From the NCBI GenBank assembly GCA_002427745.1, contig DIYF01000085.1, positions 57,734 to 121,733 on the forward strand: 64,000 nt of DNA, written 5' to 3'. The stretch comes from Roseivirga sp. UBA6061. GTDB taxonomy: Bacteria > Bacteroidota > Bacteroidia > Cytophagales > Cyclobacteriaceae. Of this stretch, positions 16,840-24,600 are shown in pieces. Below the pieces are notes generated by a model. The model was not told where the DNA came from. It did not search any database and saw only the letters and a list, made by a program, of their open reading frames with translations. Within the stretch, counting starts at the first letter, position 1, and each line of letters begins with the position of its first letter. A program made the position numbers and the translations under genes.

Positions 16840-17691
16840 CTACAACATCCAGTAGGTCATCCAGAACAGGATAAAGCGGTAGATAAAAACAAGTGGAAGA
16901 AAAGCTACTATGACCACCGCCACCCTGGCCAATAAGGCAATCTTCCTCTTTTCGAGCCAGGAAAACTGAAAGTAGGTATAGAGCCCTGACAGGATCAAAA
17001 TCAGAGGAGTAAGCCAAAACTCAGAGCTAAATCCGGTGTTTAGCACATCAGGCCCGAAAAGACTTCGCAGCAGTCGAAAAATCTGGGGTAGTATTAATAA
17101 GACCACTACAGTAAAGTAGGTCCAGAACTGCAAGGCCAGGTTGAATCCATCTGAAAGGTAGAGTCCCTTCTTTCTGAAAAGGGCATAAAAGAGTATTCCC
17201 AGCAAAGGAGCCAATACAATAATAATGAGCTTACTTACCTCACCTGTTTTAGTGTTGTAGCGTTGCTCAAAGTCCAGGTATACCTGTGTCTTATCTTCTG
17301 AAGATCCATACTTGTTTTCAATGACACCATCTATCAGCGTGCTGTAGGGCATCCCCTTGATCTGAACATCCAGCTCGGTTTTAAATGTATCAAAACCAGA
17401 AGTGAGAAAGTAGACCAGGTTGGCCATTAAAAACAGGTTGAGCGGCTTTACATAGGGCTTTCTGATCCCCTCAATATAATCGCGGGCAAACCTGCCGGGA
17501 GCCAGCATCATGGCTTTGGCTGTATTGAATAACTTGCCATCCAGCATCCAGATATTGGAGAAAAGATCAGCCAGCCATTTCCGGGCAGATTTGTCCTCCG
17601 GCTTCAGGCGCTTCTCTCCACAGCTATGGCAATAATCTCCCAGAAGCTCACTTCCACAGGTCTTACACAATATGGTCTTCTCTTCAGACAT
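16840..17691 (-). CDS. DUF3667 zinc-ribbon membrane protein
   Basis: 283 residues. The first 25 carry a zinc ribbon with C9/C12 and C21/C24 (CKTCG, CHSCG). Then the DUF3667 core WMLDGKLFNTAKAMMLAPGRFARDYIEGIRKPYVKPL, where GxRxxYxxP is the family mark. Four to five hydrophobic segments follow: NLFLMANLVYFL, LIIIVLAPLLGILFYALF, YFTVVVLLILPQIF, LTPLILILSGLYTYF and VAVVIVAFLPLVFIYRFILF. Function of the family is unknown; it is an inner-membrane protein widespread in Bacteroidota and Proteobacteria. Confidence 0.88.
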   Translation of the reverse strand: MSEEKTILCKTCGSELLGDYCHSCGEKRLKPEDKSARKWLADLFSNIWMLDGKLFNTAKAMMLAPGRFARDYIEGIRKPYVKPLNLFLMANLVYFLTSGFDTFKTELDVQIKGMPYSTLIDGVIENKYGSSEDKTQVYLDFEQRYNTKTGEVSKLIIIVLAPLLGILFYALFRKKGLYLSDGFNLALQFWTYFTVVVLLILPQIFRLLRSLFGPDVLNTGFSSEFWLTPLILILSGLYTYFQFSWLEKRKIALLARVAVVIVAFLPLVFIYRFILFWMTYWML

Positions 17692-17805
17692 TTGGGTTAT
17701 TGTGCACTTCCCATTAATGATTCCAACTGAGGACTGCAGCTGAAAGACGGAGGAAAAGATATTTCGAAAAGGAAAAGACGTTCCGGCACGGAGATAGACC
17801 TGGGT

Positions 17806-17842
17806 TGATTATGGGCTTAATATAATCATGAATTGGTTCATG
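17806..17842. promoter_or_regulatory. Two adjacent inverted repeats in a divergent promoter region
   Basis: TGATTAT (17806-17812) with ATAATCA (17822-17828), 9-base spacer, touches CATGAA-TTGG-TTCATG (17827-17842). Both are perfect. They lie in the 301-base gap between the divergent DUF3667 and cytosine deaminase genes, which otherwise shows no gene. Possible regulator sites; no regulator gene is adjacent. Confidence 0.35.
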
Positions 17843-17992
17843 GAGTAATCAGATGATCACCATTGATTCCCCGATACCCGCAGACATGCACCAAACCCGG
17901 ATCAAAAGTGGAGAGAAGATTTCATCATTATCGGGCTAAGACTTGCTTAAGGTGACAAATGCTGGCATCTTAACACAATAAAGACCTGAATT

Positions 17993-18436
17993 ATGACGAC
18001 AGCTGACTATTACAAAGAGACCCTGGCCGAAGCACAAAAAGGCTATGACGAAGGAGGCATACCTATCGGCTCCATTCTGGTGCACAAAGGAAAGATCATA
18101 GGCAGAGGTCATAATAAGCGGGTTCAGGATGGCAGCGTCATACTTCACGGTGAAATGGACGCCCTGGAAAATGCAGGCCGTCAATCTGCAGCCGTATACA
18201 GAGAATGCACCTTGTATACGACTCTGTCCCCCTGTCCCATGTGTTCCGGCACCATTCTGTTGTACGGTATTCCTAAAGTAGTAATCGGAGAAAACAGAAC
18301 CTTTATGGGGGAAGAAGCATTGCTGAAATCGCGCGGAGTGGAAGTAGAAGTATTGGATGATGAAGCCAGCTACCAGCTGATGCAGCGGTTTATTTCCGAA
18401 AAACCGGAACTCTGGAACGAAGATATCGGGGTATAA
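17993..18436 (+). CDS. Cytosine deaminase of the yeast Fcy1 type
   Basis: 147 residues. Zinc and catalytic residues of the cytidine-deaminase fold are plain: H52-G-E54 and P80-C81-P-M-C84. Several stretches follow the yeast cytosine deaminase rather than bacterial CodA (an amidohydrolase) or TadA: GGIPIGSILV, RGHNKR, LHGEMDALENAGR, LYTTLSPCPMCSG, LLYGIPKVVIGEN and the C-terminal ELWNEDIG. It should hydrolyse cytosine to uracil plus ammonia for pyrimidine salvage. Cytoplasmic. Followed after 36 bases by the GH16-like gene, with no obvious link. Confidence 0.85.
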   Translation: MTTADYYKETLAEAQKGYDEGGIPIGSILVHKGKIIGRGHNKRVQDGSVILHGEMDALENAGRQSAAVYRECTLYTTLSPCPMCSGTILLYGIPKVVIGENRTFMGEEALLKSRGVEVEVLDDEASYQLMQRFISEKPELWNEDIGV

Positions 18437-18472
18437 ATCAATATCTGTTAAAACCTTGTAATACAGCAGGAG

Positions 18473-19276
18473 ATGTCTGGCATACCCGGGTACGAGCAGC
18501 TCAAGACAAGTTACCGGCTTGAGTTTGAAGATGACTTTGAAAACCATGAGCTGGACCTGAATAACTGGATTCCTGTCTATCTGCCTCAGTGGAGTTCTAC
18601 AGAAAAATCACGGCCTCAATACAGCATTGGTAATGGGAAGCTTCTATTGCAGATTACGGCCGATCAGGAGCCGTGGTGCCCTGAGTTCAATGGTGAGGTT
18701 AAGTGTTCTAACCTGCAAACAGGGCTTTTTTCAGGACCTGTTGGCAGTACTCAAGGACAGCACAGATTCTCAGAAGATTTACGTGTAAAAGAGGCTCAAA
18801 CCACCCAGCGCACTTATGTGCCTCAATATGGTCTTTTTGAAATACGCTGCAGAGTGCCTCAACTGGGAACTGACAATGTAGCCGCTCTGTGGATGATCGG
18901 TTTTGAAGATGAGCCCCACAGGTGTGCAGAGATTTGCATTGTAGAGCTCATCGGAGAAAAACAGCCGGACAGCGGTGCCACAATCGGGTATGGTACCAAG
19001 CCCTTTGCCGACCCCAAAATAAAGGGAGATTTCCATGAAGATACCTTTGACCTCAGCCTGAACGACTTTCATACCTATGCCGCTGAGTGGACCCCTGAAT
19101 GGATCGACTTCTATCTGGACGGCCAAAAAATAAGGAGAGTATATGAATCACCGGATTACCCTATGCAACTGATGCTGAATGTCTATGAGGTACCCATTGA
19201 GGGACATTCCCCCGCCAATAACACCTACCCCATAACATTTGAGATTGACTATGTAAGGGGTTACGGCAGGAAATAA
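18473..19276 (+). CDS. GH16-like (laminarinase fold) protein with altered catalytic motif
   Basis: 267 residues, no signal peptide. The beta-sandwich pattern of glycoside hydrolase family 16 is visible: FEDDFENHELDLNNW near the start, YGLFEIRCRVPQ (119-130), AALWMIGFEDEP and EWTPEWIDFYLDGQKIRRV. The catalytic strand reads E153-I-C155-I-V-E158 instead of the family E-[IL]-D-[IV]-x-E: both glutamates are kept but the middle Asp is Cys. Activity on a beta-glucan is possible but may be changed or lost. A cytosolic location is odd for this family. Alternatives: a carbohydrate-binding or intracellular variant subfamily. Confidence 0.75.
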   Translation: MSGIPGYEQLKTSYRLEFEDDFENHELDLNNWIPVYLPQWSSTEKSRPQYSIGNGKLLLQITADQEPWCPEFNGEVKCSNLQTGLFSGPVGSTQGQHRFSEDLRVKEAQTTQRTYVPQYGLFEIRCRVPQLGTDNVAALWMIGFEDEPHRCAEICIVELIGEKQPDSGATIGYGTKPFADPKIKGDFHEDTFDLSLNDFHTYAAEWTPEWIDFYLDGQKIRRVYESPDYPMQLMLNVYEVPIEGHSPANNTYPITFEIDYVRGYGRK

Positions 19277-19311
19277 TCTGTTCCTGCAACCCATCACTTC
19301 TGTCACATGTC

Positions 19312-19336
19312 TCATGCCCCAAAACATCGGGCATGA
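19312..19336 (+). promoter_or_regulatory. Hairpin that includes the start codon of the next gene
   Basis: TCATGCCC (19312-19319) and GGGCATGA (19329-19336) pair perfectly over 8 bp around a 9-base loop. The start codon ATG 19333-19335 of the serine hydrolase is inside the right arm, so the hairpin would hide it in the mRNA. No T-run, so not a terminator. Confidence 0.45.
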
Positions 19337-20466
19337 CAAAACTCACCCCACTCCTCTTTCTGGTTATACTGTCAATCAGCAGCTGTGACAGGCACAGTCA
19401 GTCAACCGCTTCAGTCAAAGATGAACTGAGGAAAGAAATTGACAGTCTGGTCAGTTCATACTATCAACACCGTGAATTCAGCGGCTCAGTGCTGGTAGCC
19501 GATCAGGGAGATATCATCTTCGACAAGCATTTCGGTTTTACCAGTCTTGATTCGACTTCTCGTATTGATAAAGAATCTGTCTACGAAATTGCTTCCATCT
19601 CCAAGCAGTTTACAGCCATGCTCACCATGATGTTGAAGGAAGAAGGTCTGCTTGACTATGATGACCCTCTTTCCAAATACTTCCCTGAGCTCCCCTATCG
19701 CGGTATCACCATAAGACATCTCCTTACCCATACATCCGGCCTGGCTGAAAGGCCCTTTTTTATGTGGGGAGCTCAAAACATGGATCGGGGTAAAATCTAT
19801 CACAATGCAATCGTATTGCAATACCTGGAGCAGACGCAGCCCACATTATCGTTTGAGCCCGGAGCAAAGTGGGAGTACTCCAATGTGGGCTATTTTCTCC
19901 TGGCACTGATTCTGGAGCAAGTCACTGGCAAGCACTACATAGATTTGCTACAACAAAAAATTCTCTCTCCGCTGGGCATGATGCACAGCGGTATCTATGC
20001 AGAGCAGTACAAAGCCAGTACTATGAACAACTATGTTTTTGGCAAGCTCTACAATACCAAAAACGGCCATTTTAAGTCCTCATTTGGTATGAGCTGGTCA
20101 GATTCTATCTATGGAAGTGTGGGTATTTTGTCGAATACTTCAGATTTACTCAGATGGGAACGCGCTATTGCCTCCAATGAACTTGTGAGTCAACAGACAC
20201 TGGATGAGGCCATAACTTCATACAAGCTCTCGGATGGAAATCCGGCAACTTACGGCTTTGGCTGGTACATCAGGGACAACTTTATGCTAGGAAATATTAA
20301 CTGTGGTAAACGTATGGATCACAACGGATTGTGGCCCGGTTATGAGTCTTCCATAGTCAGGTATCCGGACCATGGAAAAACCATCATTATACTGGCCAAC
20401 CAAGCTCCTTCTGCTAAGGACAAACTGGTTGAAGAAATATCGGCTATGCTCTTCAGGAGAGATTAA
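19333..20466 (+). CDS. Lipoprotein serine hydrolase, beta-lactamase/class C-like
   Basis: 377 residues. Signal KLTPLLFLVILSISSC with acceptor Cys18, hence a lipid-anchored envelope enzyme. All three PF00144 motifs are intact: S88-I-S-K91 (EIASISKQFTAML), Y182-S-N184 (WEYSNVGYFLLALILE) and HNG in MDHNGLWPGYES. The family includes D-Ala-D-Ala carboxypeptidases, penicillin-binding protein homologues and esterases. It is better preserved than the related enzyme at 13492-14574. Start codon sits in a hairpin that may limit translation. Transcribed alone. Confidence 0.87.
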   Translation: MTKLTPLLFLVILSISSCDRHSQSTASVKDELRKEIDSLVSSYYQHREFSGSVLVADQGDIIFDKHFGFTSLDSTSRIDKESVYEIASISKQFTAMLTMMLKEEGLLDYDDPLSKYFPELPYRGITIRHLLTHTSGLAERPFFMWGAQNMDRGKIYHNAIVLQYLEQTQPTLSFEPGAKWEYSNVGYFLLALILEQVTGKHYIDLLQQKILSPLGMMHSGIYAEQYKASTMNNYVFGKLYNTKNGHFKSSFGMSWSDSIYGSVGILSNTSDLLRWERAIASNELVSQQTLDEAITSYKLSDGNPATYGFGWYIRDNFMLGNINCGKRMDHNGLWPGYESSIVRYPDHGKTIIILANQAPSAKDKLVEEISAMLFRRD

Positions 20467-20611
20467 GACCCGGGTATATCTATGAATATTTGCGCTAACC
20501 AATAGGATAGAATCATCTTTACAAGTAAAAATTTTCAATAAAATACTTCATATACTTCTATTTTTTCTTCTTATTCACCGTCACGCATTTACCAAAACAA
20601 AACACAAAGAC

Positions 20612-20959
20612 ATGCCGACATACGAAGAATCGCTTGAACAGTTTAAGGCTGAAACCAGGGAGCTGGGAATCCATATCCATGAGGAGTTATATCACGCCAT
20701 CTTTGATCATTTGGGACCAGCCGTGCAGGACAGAGACGCCTCTTTGGTTGCCTGTTCAGATGATGAAGAACTTAAAACCGTGAAAGAAAATTTTCTGATA
20801 GGAAAACTGGGTTTGGAAGACGGACCTGAGCTTGACAGCGCCATCAAGCAAGTTTGTGGGGCCCTGGGCCAATCTAACCGCAACAAGCACAGAACTACTT
20901 TTTATTACCTGCTGACCGGAATTCTGAAAAAGGAATCTGTTTTCATCAGCCAGGACTGA
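20612..20959 (+). CDS. DUF2853 family protein
   Basis: 115 residues, soluble and acidic, mostly helical. Marks of DUF2853: a front MPTYEESLEQFKA, the segment DASLVACSDDEELKTVKENFL, and the end NKHRTTFYYLLTGILKKESVF. Function of the family is not known. It has its own intergenic leader (AT-rich, 145 bases) and a clear intrinsic terminator right after its stop, so it is a single-gene transcript. Confidence 0.85.
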   Translation: MPTYEESLEQFKAETRELGIHIHEELYHAIFDHLGPAVQDRDASLVACSDDEELKTVKENFLIGKLGLEDGPELDSAIKQVCGALGQSNRNKHRTTFYYLLTGILKKESVFISQD

Positions 20960-20967
20960 TACAACAC

Positions 20968-21008
20968 AGGCTGAAGCCATATCCATTGCTTCAGCCTTTA
21001 TTTATTTC
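20968..21008 (+). terminator. Intrinsic terminator after the DUF2853 gene
   Basis: AGGCTGAAGC (20968-20977) and GCTTCAGCCT (20988-20997) form a perfect 10-bp stem with a 10-base loop, followed by TTATTTATTT. Confidence 0.8.
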
Positions 21009-21130
21009 AGCCCTGCCCCGAGACGTCCCTGCTCCGCCATACGTTTAACCTCCTCCCCATCCACTTACCCAATACGCTCATAAGAAACCCCGCTATTCTG
21101 TTAGTTTCAATTCCTGAAACATTCTTCATT

Positions 21131-21490
21131 ATGGCAGAAGCGTTCCTGGAATTAATTGGTTGGATATTGATAGACATCATCGGTCACGGCTTCGTGGTAT
21201 TTTTTCGCGGAATAGGCAGGCTGCTCCGTGGTAAGCCATTTCTTCTTACCGATCAGGACGAACTTGAAAAAAAGTACCTGCATCGCAGGGTGTCTGTTTC
21301 TCTCAAATTTCACGACAGTATTGAGCGGGGAACAGTCGGTCAGATTGTAGAAATCACAGATAAAAAAACGGCCCTGGTGCAATTTCAGGACAACCAGGGT
21401 AAGGCCATTCAGGTAGATGGACAGCTGAAGATTTCCGTACCTCTCAGTCATCTCAGAATCAAAAGAACAAAACGCAAAGGGAGTAAATGA
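21131..21490 (+). CDS. Small membrane-associated protein of unknown function
   Basis: 119 residues. One N-terminal hydrophobic segment (FLELIGWILIDIIGHGFVVFF, about 5-25), then a basic linker (RGIGRLLRGK), and a C-terminal beta-rich domain (RRVSVSLKFHDSIERGTVGQ; KKTALVQFQDNQGKAIQVDG) that could be a small SH3- or OB-like barrel on the cytosolic side. Not recognised. Its stop overlaps the start of the next gene by 4 bases (ATGA), so the two are coupled. Confidence 0.7.
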   Translation: MAEAFLELIGWILIDIIGHGFVVFFRGIGRLLRGKPFLLTDQDELEKKYLHRRVSVSLKFHDSIERGTVGQIVEITDKKTALVQFQDNQGKAIQVDGQLKISVPLSHLRIKRTKRKGSK

Positions 21491-22071
21491 AATGGACCTT
21501 TGAATCGGAGGAAGTACAACCGGGCATCTGTCGGTACCGGCTCAGTGAAGCCGGTCGTTTACTGAACAATCGGGAATTTACAAGACTACTATCTACCTCA
21601 GAGGACTTTATTCTGTTCTTTAACAACCTGCTGAGAGACAGCCCTTTTGACGGTTACTTCTGGGAAGTAAAGCCTGTAGGTGAAAACTGTGTTAACCATA
21701 CTTTCGAGTTTGTACTGGTCAGGAGTAGTCGCATTGCTCTGAGAAAAGCCGACCCGCGACCTTTTATGGAATATATTCAGAATACCCACCTCGCTGTTGC
21801 TTTTCCCAACCTGGGCAAAAATGCGCAACTCATCGCCCCTGCCATGAGCGGTAAACCAGGCCGGTATGCCCATATCGCGGGTTTCGTAAGGTATGCTCCC
21901 CGGGAACAGATTCTGGCCTTCTGGAAACTTGTAGGGCTCGAATTTCAAAAGTCCATTGGTGCTCCAAAAAAATGGCTGAGTACGGCAGGTTTTGGCGTAA
22001 GCTGGCTACATGTCAGGATTGATACCCGACCAAAATACTATCGTTACAAGCCTTACAAGCTTATTGACTGA
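21487..22071 (+). CDS. DUF6940-like protein
   Basis: 194 residues, soluble. The C-terminal half carries the pattern I associate with DUF6940: HLAVAFPNLGKNAQLIAP, then LSTAGFGVSWLHVRIDTRPKYY, with many aromatic residues and a conserved-looking SWLHVR. Function unknown. The 4-base overlap with the membrane protein upstream suggests joint expression. The family name is from memory and moderately certain; the coding status is secure. Confidence 0.75.
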   Translation: MKWTFESEEVQPGICRYRLSEAGRLLNNREFTRLLSTSEDFILFFNNLLRDSPFDGYFWEVKPVGENCVNHTFEFVLVRSSRIALRKADPRPFMEYIQNTHLAVAFPNLGKNAQLIAPAMSGKPGRYAHIAGFVRYAPREQILAFWKLVGLEFQKSIGAPKKWLSTAGFGVSWLHVRIDTRPKYYRYKPYKLID

Positions 22072-22154
22072 TTTTTCAATGCAGGAAGCCCTTTATGATA
22101 TTCTATCGTAATTAAGGTAGTTTTAGTCAGCCTGCTTCAGTAAACTCCTCTTTT

Positions 22155-22775
22155 ATGAACAATGTAATTAAAGCCTGCCTGCCGGGACTGAGCCCTGAAT
22201 TACTCCAGGAAATCAGCTCACATTCCGCTATCAGAGAATTCAAACCAAAGGAATATGTAATCCATCAGGGTGATATGATTCGCTTTCTCCCCATCGTGAT
22301 AGAAGGCAGTGTAAAAGTGTGTTGTGATGAGGATACGATTCAGTTTTTACTCTACCATGTAAACTCAGGCGAATCCTGCATCTTCAGCTATGCTCACATG
22401 TTCAGTGATAGCCCTGCAGAGTTTTATGCCATGGCAGAGCTCGAAAGCCGACTGGCCCTCTTGCCCATTGATAAAGTCAGGGAGTGGTTTCACAACCACC
22501 CACCCTTTAGCCATATGATTCTGAAAGGTTACCAGAAGCATTACGAAGACCTGCTTCATTCAGTCAAGCAAATTACCTGCTATAACCTGGAGGAAAGACT
22601 GATCAAATACCTTCAAGACAAGGCGGTACTTGAAAAAACTCAGCTACTCAAAGTATCACACCAGGAAATCGCCAGTGACCTGGGCACCTCACGCGAAGTC
22701 ATATCACGCCTGATGAAAAAGCTGGAAACCAATGGGCAGGCAACTCAGGTAGGGCGAAAAATAAAGATCGGCTAA
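22155..22775 (+). CDS. Crp/Fnr-family transcriptional regulator
   Basis: 206 residues. N-terminal cyclic-nucleotide-binding-type beta roll (EYVIHQGDMIRFLPIVIEGSVKV, about 34-56), long dimer helix, and C-terminal Crp-type helix-turn-helix VSHQEIASDLGTSREVISRLMKKLE. Cysteines are few (CC in VKVCCDED, GESCIF, ITCYN) and not arranged for an Fnr-type iron-sulfur cluster, so the signal may be haem/NO or a small molecule, as in HcpR/DNR-like members; that is inference. A half-symmetric site GTAAC-AATT-GTCAC follows directly after its stop, before the haem-protein gene, which is probably its target. Confidence 0.9.
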   Translation: MNNVIKACLPGLSPELLQEISSHSAIREFKPKEYVIHQGDMIRFLPIVIEGSVKVCCDEDTIQFLLYHVNSGESCIFSYAHMFSDSPAEFYAMAELESRLALLPIDKVREWFHNHPPFSHMILKGYQKHYEDLLHSVKQITCYNLEERLIKYLQDKAVLEKTQLLKVSHQEIASDLGTSREVISRLMKKLETNGQATQVGRKIKIG

Positions 22776-22776
22776 C

Positions 22777-22790
22777 GTAACAATTGTCAC
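22777..22790. promoter_or_regulatory. Crp/Fnr-type palindrome between regulator and haem-protein gene
   Basis: GTAACAATTGTCAC pairs at 6 of 7 positions per half. GTnAC-N4-GTnAC is the form of sites used by HcpR/DNR-like Crp-Fnr regulators. It lies 53 bases upstream of the haem-protein start. A second perfect repeat AGGCTA-AC-TAGCCT follows at 22809-22822, between this site and the start codon. Confidence 0.55.
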
Positions 22791-22842
22791 TGTTTTTGGC
22801 AGCCCAAAAGGCTAACTAGCCTGAAATCAAACAAAAACGACC

Positions 22843-23082
22843 ATGTCTGAACAAACAATACTTGTTCCCAACAACTCCCTGATCACCAAAACTCCTGAAG
22901 AAGGCAGACAACTGGCTGTAAAAATGGCCAGACTTACCATCAAGCTTACCCAACCTGATGCAGCCATCCGCGAAAAACTGCGCCCTGTTTATGCAGAGGA
23001 TGCTAACATGCTTATTTCTATAGGGCAGACAGTAGCCATGGAGTTCGCCACCATCGCTCAGGCAAATAACCACTGGAAATAG
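22843..23082 (+). CDS. Hexameric tyrosine-coordinated haem protein (HTHP)
   Basis: 79 residues, matching the very short HTHP family first described from marine alphaproteobacteria. Recognisable blocks: TPEEGRQLAVKMARLTIKLTQ, QPDAAIREKLRPVYAEDANM, and the end TIAQANNHWK. Tyr50 in RPVYAEDAN corresponds to the haem-ligating tyrosine, with Arg47 nearby. HTHP forms a ring of six with one haem per subunit and shows peroxidase and catalase-like activity in vitro; its physiological role is unsettled. No signal peptide. The adjacent Crp/Fnr gene and palindrome suggest control by redox or nitrosative stress. Confidence 0.87.
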   Translation: MSEQTILVPNNSLITKTPEEGRQLAVKMARLTIKLTQPDAAIREKLRPVYAEDANMLISIGQTVAMEFATIAQANNHWK

Positions 23083-23123
23083 TGGCATATTAGTAGAATA
23101 GCGACTTACAAAGCTTGCCGGCA

Positions 23124-23155
23124 TTGAGCTGATCAACGCGTTTCTGCTATATTCG
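23124..23155 (+). promoter_or_regulatory. Candidate Bacteroidota-type promoter for the phosphatase operon
   Basis: TTG (23124-23126), 21-base spacer, and TATATTCG (23148-23155), one mismatch from TAnnTTTG. Would place the transcript start near 23162, about 20 bases before ATG 23182. Confidence 0.33.
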
Positions 23156-23181
23156 AACTGTCAAGAGTTCAGAGTGTAGAA

Positions 23182-23847
23182 ATGGCAACTTACGCAATTG
23201 GAGATATTCATGGTACCCTGGGTGCGCTCAAGACCATATTCAGAGAAGGTGGTTTTAGCTCAGAAGATACCTTTGTGTTTCTGGGCGACTATGTGGACCG
23301 GGGACCCAATACCTGTGGTGTTCTTAGCTGGCTTATCAGAAATGCCTACTATTACAACTTTGTGTTTCTGAGAGGCAATCATGAAATCATGATGCTCACT
23401 GCGAGAACAGACAGAGACCGCCTTCAGGAGTGGCTTTACTTCGGAGGGGCAGCTGTACTCGAGTCTTACGATATAACAGATGATGCCAATTGGGACAAAC
23501 AGATTAATGAGACCCACTGGCAGTTTCTCGAGGAAACCCGCTCCTACTACGAACAAGGCGATTACATTTTCGTGCATGCCGGACTGGAACAAAGCAGACC
23601 CCTGGAAGAGCAAAACGCCCATCACCTGTTCTGGCGTAAGTATGAAATACCGGAACCCTACCTGGATGGTAAAACGGTAATCTGCGGACATACAAGCAGG
23701 AAAAACGGAGAAATAGCCGACTTCGGCCATACGATTTGTATCGATACATTTGCCCATGGCGGCATGTGGCTTAGCTGCCTCAATGTAGATACCAAAGCAT
23801 ACATTCAGGCCAGGTCCACTGGTGAATACAAGACCGGGAAGCTATGA
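23182..23847 (+). CDS. PPP-type metallophosphatase (serine/threonine phosphatase-like)
   Basis: 221 residues. All metal-binding motifs of the PPP family are present: GDIHG (7-11), GDYVDRGPN (about 35-43), LRGNHE (61-66), HAGL and GHTSRKNG, with the final His in the region following DFGHTICIDT. Enzymes of this type (PrpA/B, ApaH-like) use two metal ions to hydrolyse phosphoprotein or diadenosine polyphosphates in the cytoplasm. The size and HAGLEQSRPLEEQNAHHLFW fit bacterial protein phosphatases. Overlaps the next gene by 4 bases, implying coupled translation with a membrane peptidase-like protein. Confidence 0.9.
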   Translation: MATYAIGDIHGTLGALKTIFREGGFSSEDTFVFLGDYVDRGPNTCGVLSWLIRNAYYYNFVFLRGNHEIMMLTARTDRDRLQEWLYFGGAAVLESYDITDDANWDKQINETHWQFLEETRSYYEQGDYIFVHAGLEQSRPLEEQNAHHLFWRKYEIPEPYLDGKTVICGHTSRKNGEIADFGHTICIDTFAHGGMWLSCLNVDTKAYIQARSTGEYKTGKL

Positions 23848-24506
23848 AAAAGTTCTTTTCTGAGGCGGTGCGTTTTGTCGGGAAACTGGTCATACTGATC
23901 GTTGTCCCCTTTCTGGTGCTTATCAGAGGCTCAGTATTCTTTCACGAATACTTCCGGCTCGGCCCCTATCTCTCGCTTAGCCTGGGAGGGCTGCTGACGC
24001 TGACAGTTTTGTTGGTATACTTTATACTGCTATACAAGAGGGTGTTCGGACAATACAATCTGACCTATAAAAGCATTTTGGGAAAGGCCGCTTTGGCATC
24101 GTTACTCCTGTTTTCCTATGTAGGGTACACCTTGTTTTACCTTTCTGATGATCATGCCAAGACATCCACTGTAAAAAGCGAATTCACCTCCTTACACCCG
24201 ATCGTGAGGGTGAGTGTCGGCACATTGCTCCTGGTAGACCGAAGCATACTGATTACCGATATGTCCAGAACAAAAGAGGACTACAAAAACATGGGGCTAA
24301 AGGCCCTGAATAACTCATTGCACTACCCTCAGCAAGACGGCTATGTACATGCCATGGACCTGCGAACCAGGGGGCGTTCAGGCTTTAGAAACTTCTTACT
24401 CAAGACCTATTTCTATATCGCAGGTTTTCACACTTTACGGCATGTCGGCACGGAAAATCACCTGCATGTTTCCCTGTCTATTCATGAAAACCCGGACGCT
24501 ATATAG
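23844..24506 (+). CDS. Membrane protein with LAS-type (M15-like) zinc peptidase domain
   Basis: 220 residues. Three hydrophobic segments: LVILIVVPFLVLIRGSVFF, LSLGGLLTLTVLLVYFILLY and ALASLLLFSYVGYTLFYL (to about residue 100). The rest is a soluble domain with the spacing of D-Ala-D-Ala carboxypeptidase/LAS metallopeptidases: NSLHYPQQDGYVHAMDLR (H160, H169, D172) and ENHLHVSL (H206, H208), which can supply H, D and H zinc ligands. This would cut peptidoglycan stem peptides outside the membrane. Assignment rests on motif spacing only and could be wrong. Start overlaps the phosphatase stop (ATGA). Confidence 0.65.
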   Translation: MKKFFSEAVRFVGKLVILIVVPFLVLIRGSVFFHEYFRLGPYLSLSLGGLLTLTVLLVYFILLYKRVFGQYNLTYKSILGKAALASLLLFSYVGYTLFYLSDDHAKTSTVKSEFTSLHPIVRVSVGTLLLVDRSILITDMSRTKEDYKNMGLKALNNSLHYPQQDGYVHAMDLRTRGRSGFRNFLLKTYFYIAGFHTLRHVGTENHLHVSLSIHENPDAI

Positions 24507-24600
24507 GCCTGACTCAAGGCCCGCAGATATCGGAAGATTGGCAATTGACGGATTTTTTTGACATATTCCATGAACCATCGGGTTCTGTTTCACCTCAGAA

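Noticed and set aside
17936..18547. 203-codon reverse frame over the cytosine deaminase gene
   Set aside because: The deaminase has all catalytic residues on the other strand; this is its shadow.
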